Origin: a virus
Reading direction: 5' to 3' (one strand)
DNA length: 64,000 bases
IMG/VR virus record: IMGVR_UViG_3300047564_002169
Location: 1 to 64,000 of that record
Position numbers and translations under genes: made by a program. The notes under the pieces were generated by a model that worked only from the letters and a program-made list of their open reading frames with translations, was not told the DNA's origin and did no database searches. Shown piece by piece: positions 59,673 through 64,000 of this stretch; within the stretch, counting starts at the first letter, position 1; every line of letters starts with the position of its first letter.

Positions 59673-60626
59673 ATGATTGAATCTCGTGATGACCAGTTTT
59701 TGTGGGTTGAAAAATATCGACCACAAAACATTGATGCGTGTGTTCTTCCGGAAGGGTTGAAAAAAACCTTCAAAGAATATATTGCTCAAGGAGAACTTCC
59801 CACATTTATGTTCACTGGCACTGCAGGCGTAGGTAAAACTACTGTAGCCAAAGCACTGTGTAATGAAATTGGTGCTGAATATATTATGATTAACGGTTCG
59901 GACGAAGGTCGTTCGATAGACATCCTACGCACTACCATTCGCGGGTTTGCATCAACAGTTTCGCTCACTGATTCTAAAAAGGTCGTCATCATTGACGAGG
60001 CTGATTATATGAACCCGCAATCAGTTCAACCTGCGTTGCGATCATTTATTGAAGAATTTTCTGCAAACTGTCGATTCCTCTTCACGTGTAATTTTAAAAA
60101 CCGCATCATTGAGCCGCTTCATTCTCGGTGTGCTGTTATTGAATTTAAGATTGACAATTCTGAGAAACAAGCCATCGCTGCAACTTTCTTCAAGAGAGCG
60201 ACGCAGATTCTCAAACAAGAAGATGTACAATTTGATCCTAAAGTTGTAGCTGAACTTGTCACTAAACACTTTCCTGATTATCGGCGTATTCTTAATGAAC
60301 TACAACGATACTCCGTGAATGGTAAGATTGATTCTGGCATTCTGGTGAATATGTCCGAAGAATCTTTCAAGAGTCTCGTCAAACTGATGAAAGAGAAAGA
60401 TTTCACGGAAGTGCGTAAATGGGTAGCTAAACAATCTGATGCGGACACTACTACTCTTTTTCGCGAACTTTACGATTCTTCTGCACAACACATTGAAGCG
60501 AACAGCATTCCTCAGCTAGTTCTTATTCTAGCTGATTATCAGTATAAGGCAGCATTTGTGGCTGATCACGAACTAAATATTATGGCAGCACTTACTGAAA
60601 TTATGGGTAATTGCAAATTTAAGTGA
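59673..60626 (+). CDS. 44: clamp loader large subunit gp44
   Basis: 317 aa (T4 gp44 is 319 aa). RFC small-subunit-type AAA+: WVEKYRPQNIDACVLP (box II), Walker A GTAGVGKTT (49-57), SDEGRSIDILR, Walker B VVIIDEAD (104-111), sensor 1 FTCNFKNRIIEPL with the arginine-finger SRC motif (near residue 150), and KHFPDYRRILNELQRY (sensor 2). Four copies with one gp62 load gp45 onto primed DNA. Start ATG 59673 follows TGGAGTTT. Confidence 0.96.
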   Translation: MIESRDDQFLWVEKYRPQNIDACVLPEGLKKTFKEYIAQGELPTFMFTGTAGVGKTTVAKALCNEIGAEYIMINGSDEGRSIDILRTTIRGFASTVSLTDSKKVVIIDEADYMNPQSVQPALRSFIEEFSANCRFLFTCNFKNRIIEPLHSRCAVIEFKIDNSEKQAIAATFFKRATQILKQEDVQFDPKVVAELVTKHFPDYRRILNELQRYSVNGKIDSGILVNMSEESFKSLVKLMKEKDFTEVRKWVAKQSDADTTTLFRELYDSSAQHIEANSIPQLVLILADYQYKAAFVADHELNIMAALTEIMGNCKFK

Positions 60627-60633
60627 GGGTACA

Positions 60634-60963
60634 ATGGAATTCTTTTTAGTTTTTTGTGTGTGTCTTTTCTTTTGGTTACACGGTGTATTTACTGGGTGGA
60701 ACCTACACAAACAATATACCAAGAACGGATCGCAACAGCCCGTCCTTCCGGATGATGATGAAAAGAACGAACAAGAAGATCTTGTACGAATCACCATCGA
60801 AGAACACCATGGTGTATTTTATGTCTACAATAAAAAAGACAATACATTCATGGCACAAGGTAAAAATAGGCAAGAAATAGAAGAAGTATTGAGTTCTCGT
60901 TTTCCGGGAAAACGCTTTGCAGCGACTTTAGAAGAGCTGCAAAAACTAGGTGTGCATGCGTGA
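60634..60963 (+). CDS. small membrane-anchored protein
   Basis: 109 aa. Residues 2-20 (FFLVFCVCLFFWLHGVF) are a single hydrophobic segment; the rest is soluble, with a basic patch and EDLVRITIEEHHGVFYVYNKKDNTFMAQGKNRQEIEEVLSSRFPGKRF (extracts: VRITIEEHHGVFYVYN and SSRFPGKRF). This looks like an N-terminal transmembrane anchor with a cytoplasmic beta-alpha domain. Similar proteins occur between gp44 and gp62 in aquatic T4-like phages. SD GAGGGTAC before ATG 60634. Function unknown. Confidence 0.6.
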   Translation: MEFFLVFCVCLFFWLHGVFTGWNLHKQYTKNGSQQPVLPDDDEKNEQEDLVRITIEEHHGVFYVYNKKDNTFMAQGKNRQEIEEVLSSRFPGKRFAATLEELQKLGVHA

Positions 60964-61004
60964 CTACCGCGATATAGCGATTAACCTTTTTATTATGGAA
61001 ATTT

Positions 61005-61391
61005 ATGTCTTTATCACCATTTGACTTTATTAATGCTATTAGTCTAACTAAGAAAGATCTGATGGCAGACGACGAACTGGCGCATAAAGACTATGTACCA
61101 TTTATCGTAAATCGTGGTTTGTCATATTTTCCAGACACGATATTATATGCCAATGAAATGAATCTTAAGGCAGGTATACCTAATGATTGGCAGTTCTCTT
61201 TTTACCTAAATAGTATACCAAAGAAAAAAAGATTCAGTAAATGGCATAAAAAAGACACTGAGACTGAATCTTTTCGAATGGTCAAAGAGTACTACGGTTA
61301 TTCTGATGAGAAATGTAAAGAAGCCTTAACTGTTCTCACAGATCACCATTTGACTATGATAAAAGAAAAATTGTTTAAAGGTGGAAAATAA
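61005..61391 (+). CDS. 62: clamp loader small subunit gp62
   Basis: 128 aa, shorter than T4 gp62 (187 aa). It aligns with gp62 across FDFINAISLTKKDLM (gp62 FFEIIGAINNKTKC), HKDYVPFIVNRGLSYFPDTILYANEMNL ([28 protein letters not shown]) and IPKKKRFSKWHKK (VPRGKRYGKW). The N-terminal about 35 residues and the C-terminal part of T4 gp62 are missing or diverged. The TAATG overlap with regA at 61391 matches the T4 order 45-44-62-regA. Confidence 0.88.
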   Translation: MSLSPFDFINAISLTKKDLMADDELAHKDYVPFIVNRGLSYFPDTILYANEMNLKAGIPNDWQFSFYLNSIPKKKRFSKWHKKDTETESFRMVKEYYGYSDEKCKEALTVLTDHHLTMIKEKLFKGGK

Positions 61392-61816
61392 TGACTATAG
61401 AAATGGTTTACTACGACTGGACACCAGAGTCGATGCTTGAAGTGAGTCTGCCAGAACCAGACAACTTTCTAAAAATCCGAGAGACTCTAACTCGGATTGG
61501 CATTGCCTCCAGAAAAGAAAATAAGCTATATCAATCTTGCCATATTTTACATAAACAAGGTAGATATTTCATCGTACACTTCAAAGAATTGTTCGCTCTT
61601 GATGGTAAAGAATCTAACATCACGAGTGGCGATATTGAAAGAAGAAACGCTATTGCCAGTCTGTTGGCTGACTGGGATCTTTTAAAAATACTAAATACTG
61701 CACAAGCAGAACAAAAGGCATCTTTATCTCAAATCAAGGTAGTTTCTTATAAAGAAAAAGACCAGTGGGAATTGGTGCCCAAGTATAATATTGGGGCTAA
61801 AGTTAGGCGCTCCTAA
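61391..61816 (+). CDS. regA: RegA translational repressor
   Basis: 141 aa (T4 RegA is 122 aa). Clear colinear match: DNFLKIRETLTRIGIASRKENKLYQSCHILHKQGRYFIVHFKELFALDG (extracts: ETLTRIGIASR, LYQSCHILHKQGRY, IVHFKELFALDG), then RRNAIASLLADWDLL, VVSYKEKDQWELVPKYNIG. RegA binds near the start codons of early mRNAs and blocks ribosome loading, including its own and the clamp genes. The N-terminus is longer by about 12 residues than T4. Confidence 0.95.
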   Translation: MTIEMVYYDWTPESMLEVSLPEPDNFLKIRETLTRIGIASRKENKLYQSCHILHKQGRYFIVHFKELFALDGKESNITSGDIERRNAIASLLADWDLLKILNTAQAEQKASLSQIKVVSYKEKDQWELVPKYNIGAKVRRS

Positions 61817-61821
61817 ATTTG

Positions 61822-61839
61822 AGGTATTTTAAAATACCT
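61822..61839 (+). other. 18-bp perfect palindrome
   Basis: AGGTATTTT (61822-61830) and AAAATACCT (61831-61839) form a perfect palindrome in the 56-bp gap after regA. No T-run follows, so a protein-binding operator or RNA hairpin is as likely as a terminator. Confidence 0.55.
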
Positions 61840-61872
61840 ATATCATCACTTATAACATTGAAAGGAAATACA

Positions 61873-62097
61873 ATGACACAATTGACATTTGAATTGAGCG
61901 TAGAAGAGGCAAACACTATTCTTCGTGTTTTGGGCAAACATCCGTTCGACGAAGTCGTTACGTTGATCCAAAAAATTAAATCTCAAGGTGAACCACAAGT
62001 AGCTTCTCTTGCTGCAGCACCTGCTGCAGAAGAACCTGCTGCGGAAAATACTGTCGCACAAGAGCCTCCAACCAAGAGCCAGAAAGCTCAAAAATAA
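61873..62097 (+). CDS. small Ala/Pro-tailed protein
   Basis: 74 aa from ATG 61873 (SD AAAGGAAA); an upstream frame extension begins with a non-standard TTG and is not conserved-looking. Residues 1-38 form an amphipathic helical domain (LSVEEANTILRVLGKHPFDEVVTLIQKI), resembling a small domain found in phage proteins where two helices pack (EANTILRxLGxxPFxEVxxLIxKI). Residues 40-74 are Ala/Pro/Glu-rich and disordered. Similar short proteins occur after regA in aquatic phages. Function unknown. Confidence 0.55.
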   Translation: MTQLTFELSVEEANTILRVLGKHPFDEVVTLIQKIKSQGEPQVASLAAAPAAEEPAAENTVAQEPPTKSQKAQK

Positions 62098-62106
62098 TTT
62101 ATCCTT

Positions 62107-62124
62107 CCGCACAAATTTGTGCGG
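62107..62124 (+). other. palindromic hairpin 1 after the 61873 gene
   Basis: CCGCACAAA (62107-62115) and TTTGTGCGG (62116-62124) form a perfect palindrome, the first of several stems in the 293-bp gap before hsp20. Confidence 0.6.
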
Positions 62125-62127
62125 GTG

Positions 62128-62155
62128 AAAACAAGGTCTATTCGACCTTGTTTTT
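62128..62155 (+). terminator. rho-independent terminator
   Basis: AAAACAAGGTC (62128-62138) pairs with GACCTTGTTTT (62144-62154) around TATTC, ending in T. Closes the gp45-to-61873 transcript. Its last bases overlap the 5' arm of the long hairpin that follows. Confidence 0.85.
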
Positions 62156-62223
62156 ATCGGTTGTTATCGTCCCGCATCTGGTCAGTAGAGTCAGTTCTTG
62201 CCGTGATGACAACCGATAAAAAC
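62150..62223 (+). ncRNA. candidate structured RNA: 19-bp stem, 36-nt loop
   Basis: 62150-62168 pairs with 62205-62223 over 19 positions with a single G-U pair (arms GTTTTTATCGG... and ...CCGATAAAAAC). The loop, 62169-62204, contains GCATCTGGTCAG. Beyond it, 62231-62303 can form a second domain: GTCCCACTA with TAGTGGAC closing (one bulge) around CCTT/AAGG and CACT/AGTG helices. No open frame spans the region, and it is not a tRNA. Candidate small RNA or long 5' leader; expression is not shown by sequence. Confidence 0.45.
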
Positions 62224-62328
62224 AAATCTTAAGTCCCACTACCTTGGGAGCGTTGAAGCCACGGCATAAGGCGTCCGAGAAATTTCACTGTCCCTCGTTA
62301 GTGGACCCCGTATAAAGTAAGCGGGATT

Positions 62329-62336
62329 TATAAATA
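62329..62336 (+). promoter_or_regulatory. late promoter TATAAATA before hsp20
   Basis: Exact TATAAATA 54 bp before ATG 62391. The leader has a TTTTT stretch followed by AAAAGGAGAA, whose A-run could pair with it and mask the ribosome-binding site. Confidence 0.7.
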
Positions 62337-62390
62337 CAACAGTAGATGCCTTATGGGTCTACATTTTTAACTCGCTGAAAAGGAGAATAT

Positions 62391-62921
62391 ATGCCAAACT
62401 TGCAATTTCCACACACATTCGCGTCACTGGGTAAAGACTTCGACAAATTTTTTGTTGGATTCGACGACCAATTCAATCGTCTAGCAAAAATGCACGACGA
62501 CTTGACAAAAAATATTCCTAACTATCCTCCATATAACATCAAGAAAGTTGATGACAACAAGTACGTCATCGAGTTGGCTGTTGCTGGCTTTAGTCAGTCA
62601 GAAATCGAGATAGAGTTTGTAGATGACAAACTAATCGTAAAAGGCAACGCTAAAGAAGACGAAACGCAAGACTATCTGTTTAAAGGTATTGCAACTCGTA
62701 ACTTCACTCGCGCATTCGCGCTCAATGACCAAATCGAAATCAAAGGTGCTGGTCTTTTGAATGGTATGCTTCAGATTGTTCTTGAGCGTATTATTCCTGA
62801 GCACAAAAAACCGCGAAAGATTGAGGTTTCCGATGGAGTGTCTGACTTTGGCGATATAAACCAAAAATCAGATCCTGAATTGTTATTGGAAAAGAAATTA
62901 GGAAAGAAAAAAATATTCTAA
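62391..62921 (+). CDS. hsp20: small heat-shock protein Hsp20 (IbpA-like)
   Basis: 176 aa. The alpha-crystallin domain spans about residues 45-145: PPYNIKKVDDNKYVIELAVAGFSQSEIEIEFVDDKLIVKGN (extracts: NKYVIELAVAGFSQSEI and DDKLIVKGN), the FKGIATRNFTRAFALND segment, and GLLNGMLQIVLERIIPEHKKPRKIEV (extract: LLNGMLQIVLERIIPE). The C-terminus lacks a clear I-x-I anchor but ends in a charged tail. Phage Hsp20 proteins are typical of cyanophages and related aquatic phages and may protect phage structural proteins or folding. An exact late promoter precedes it. Confidence 0.95.
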   Translation: MPNLQFPHTFASLGKDFDKFFVGFDDQFNRLAKMHDDLTKNIPNYPPYNIKKVDDNKYVIELAVAGFSQSEIEIEFVDDKLIVKGNAKEDETQDYLFKGIATRNFTRAFALNDQIEIKGAGLLNGMLQIVLERIIPEHKKPRKIEVSDGVSDFGDINQKSDPELLLEKKLGKKKIF

Positions 62922-62938
62922 TTTTCATAAATTGTTTG

Positions 62939-62960
62939 GGGGAGAGCTTCGTTTCTCCCC
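62939..62960 (+). other. hairpin after hsp20
   Basis: GGGGAGAG pairs with TTTCTCCCC around a short CTTCG loop (62939-62960). It is followed by TAAATACA rather than T, so a stabilising 3'-end hairpin is as likely as a terminator. Confidence 0.55.
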
Positions 62961-62971
62961 TAAATACATTT

Positions 62972-63181
62972 ATGATGAGAGCAAAAATCACAAAAGACAT
63001 GATTTCATTTATCCCTGTTCGCCGGGGAGATTGGATATTCAAAATATCAGTTTGGAGAACTAAACATGTAGTAGTGATTGCGCAGAATGTTATTGATTTG
63101 CATATGATACATGTTGAGTGTTTTCAAAACGAAGAAGATGCAGCAGATTTTATTGAACGATTAACACGTGAGGAATTATGA
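62972..63181 (+). CDS. small conserved protein
   Basis: 69 aa from ATG 62972 (a second ATG follows at once); a TTG at 62936 is less likely. Reads KITKDMISFIPVRRGDWIFKISVWRTKHVVVIAQNVIDLHMIHVECFQNEEDAADFIERL: short beta sheet with a terminal helix. The extracts ISFIPVRRGDW and KISVWRTKHVVVIA, and the AADFIERL helix, match a small protein common in aquatic T4-like phages. Ends within the ATGA overlap of the next gene. Function unknown. Confidence 0.5.
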   Translation: MMRAKITKDMISFIPVRRGDWIFKISVWRTKHVVVIAQNVIDLHMIHVECFQNEEDAADFIERLTREEL

Positions 63182-63495
63182 AACCAGGAAGTATTATAGT
63201 ATTTAAATTGGTTAGTGGTGAGGAAATGATTGCGGAAATTTTTAACGTGTCTGATTCTCATTATGATGTAAAAAACCCGTCAGTTATTATGCTGCAGAGA
63301 ACTGAACACGGCGTTGGTGTTGCATTAATGCCGTACATGCCATATTGCGATGGCGCTGTTACGTTTTACAAACAATCAATAGTCGCGCTCGCCGAACCTA
63401 GCCAGAATATGATCAATGAATATAATAGATTATATGGATCCGGCATTCAAGTAGCACCAGCTTCGGCTCTCGCCGGTCTACATCTAGCGTCTTAA
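63178..63495 (+). CDS. Sm-like phage protein
   Basis: 105 aa. Starts in an ATGA overlap with the preceding gene. Residues 1-75 show IIVFKLVSGEEMIAEIFNV (a strand and SGEE turn), a VKNPSVIML strand, GVGVALMPYMPY, and KQSIVALAEPSQNMINEY. This mirrors the 48318 protein (ILKFTSGELIMATL, IDYPIVIKT), suggesting a common Sm/LSm-type or related fold. The C-terminus is Ala/Ser-rich and probably flexible. A role in RNA metabolism is a guess from fold resemblance. Confidence 0.55.
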   Translation: MKPGSIIVFKLVSGEEMIAEIFNVSDSHYDVKNPSVIMLQRTEHGVGVALMPYMPYCDGAVTFYKQSIVALAEPSQNMINEYNRLYGSGIQVAPASALAGLHLAS

Positions 63496-63521
63496 CGGCT
63501 TAAAATAATAGCTTTATCCAT

Positions 63522-63546
63522 AAACCTTCTCTAGTAGAAGGTTTTC
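63522..63546 (+). terminator. hairpin terminator
   Basis: AAACCTTCT (63522-63530) pairs with AGAAGGTTT (63536-63544) around CTAGT, with TTTTC at the 3' end. Separates the Sm-like gene from the last promoter. Confidence 0.7.
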
Positions 63547-63595
63547 ATGCTTCTAAACCCTTGTATTTACAGGGATTTCAGCCTCCAGAAAGTTG

Positions 63596-63624
63596 TTGCC
63601 TTTAATTGTGAATTAAAGTATAAT
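63596..63624 (+). promoter_or_regulatory. sigma-70-type early promoter of the last gene
   Basis: TTGCCT (63596-63601), 17-bp spacer, TATAAT (63619-63624). Almost identical across 29 bp to the promoter at 57374-57402, with TTTAATT...AATTAA...TATAATAT in both. Confidence 0.88.
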
Positions 63625-63691
63625 ATAGTTATAATGAGATAGGAAATATAATTTTGTGTTAACAGTTTGTTATCAGTTGAGGCGATAAACT

Positions 63692-64000
63692 ATGATCCTT
63701 GTTAAAGAAATTACATCAGATTGGGTTGGAGTTGTGCGCCCTCCCAATCACACATATTTGATGGATGATAGAATGACTTCCGTGATTGGTTACTTCAAAC
63801 AGCATAATCCAAATACCTTTCATTTGCTTAAAAACCCTCTGACCATAGACACCCGACGCCGTAAATTTAAAGTGTTGCAGACCGGCTATAAATTTGTGGG
63901 CGATAAAGAAGCCGCGCCACACTGGGTGATTGAAGGCTCCAGTGGTCACAAATATGTTGTCTCGCAAGATAAAATGGGGTATAATTGTTCCTGCGTTGGA
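63692..64000 (+). CDS. unidentified protein, truncated by the window end
   Basis: 103 codons from ATG 63692 with no stop before 64000. A TAA immediately upstream in frame (63686-63688) fixes the start region, and GAGG at 63679-63682 serves as SD. The visible part includes MDDRMTSVIGYFKQHNPNTFHLLKNPLTIDTRRRKF and a VIEGSSGHKYVVSQDKMGYNCSCVG ending (extracts: HWVIEGSSGHKYVV and YNCSC). A CxC at the end recalls SWIM-type zinc motifs (CxC...CxH), but the second half lies outside. It has its own early promoter. Confidence 0.6.
   Translation, partial: MILVKEITSDWVGVVRPPNHTYLMDDRMTSVIGYFKQHNPNTFHLLKNPLTIDTRRRKFKVLQTGYKFVGDKEAAPHWVIEGSSGHKYVVSQDKMGYNCSCVG

Noticed and set aside
62195-62260. Hammerhead ribozyme core
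   Set aside because: GTGATGA and GAAA occur but not in the CUGANGA...GAAA...NUH order with flanking stems.
62231-62303. tRNA-like cloverleaf of about 72 nt
   Set aside because: The closing stem has a bulge, there is no T-loop GTTCGA-type sequence and no consistent anticodon arm.
62960-62966. CTAAATA late promoter for the 62972 gene
   Set aside because: The expected start site would coincide with the ATG, leaving no leader; probably part of the hairpin-flanking sequence.

Overview
This window is one contiguous stretch of a T4-like (T4 superfamily) contractile-tailed phage genome. Every gene I accept lies on the + strand, genes are tightly packed (many TAATG or ATGA overlaps), and the order follows the T4 morphogenesis and replication modules: baseplate (PAAR, gp25, gp6, gp8), fibres, neck (gp13, gp14, gp15), terminase (gp17), sheath and tube (gp18, gp19), portal and prohead (gp20, gp68-like, gp21, gp22, gp23), then recombination (uvsY, uvsW, gp47, gp46), late sigma (gp55) and the clamp/clamp-loader block (gp45, gp44, gp62, regA). 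The DUF4815 giant protein, CobS-like ATPase, Hsp20 and short 'aquatic' hypothetical proteins resemble marine and freshwater T4-like phages rather than enteric ones. No photosynthesis gene, tRNA or integrase is seen, so the host cannot be named; the early promoters have a conventional bacterial sigma-70 form.

Layout. 1-15406: end of an upstream structural gene, PAAR spike tip, gp25, gp6, a gp7-position protein, a gp8 enlarged to about 1150 aa by glycine-rich modules and a beta-propeller, and a 2325-aa DUF4815 protein. 15484-31824: a 16-kb adhesion region with six large repeat-rich fibre genes and several small genes; it records a recent duplication and gene fusion. 31985-45743: neck, terminase, tail and capsid genes, with a GIY-YIG homing endonuclease inserted between gp21 and gp22 and no recognisable gp16. 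45836-53802: a second tube-like protein, a frameshifted uvsY, uvsW, an Sm-like protein, gp55, an AAA ATPase, gp47 and gp46. 53937-58717: a metalloprotease/vWA protein, a MoxR/CobS-like AAA+ ATPase, a small protein sharing the ATPase's N-terminal module, a winged-helix-like protein and a nucleotide diphosphohydrolase-like protein. 58800-62097: gp45, gp44, gp62, RegA and small genes. 62098-62390: a structured non-coding region. 62391-64000: Hsp20, small genes, an Sm-like protein and a truncated last gene.

Regulation is legible. Structural genes and hsp20 are preceded by TATAAATA or CTAAATA boxes, as expected for gp55-directed late promoters. Early and replication genes carry sigma-70-type promoters with exactly 17-bp spacers (before the vWA gene, the CobS-like ATPase, the 57447 gene, gp45, the last gene, and a weaker one before gp55). 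Rho-independent terminators close several modules.

The most unusual items are the HEXXH/vWA plus MoxR-type ATPase locus with its stand-alone partner module, the fused fibre gene with its duplication scar, the same GSGYTSxPTV-type module in gp8, gp14 and gp18, the propeller-bearing gp8, the broken uvsY, and the hairpin-rich non-coding region before hsp20.
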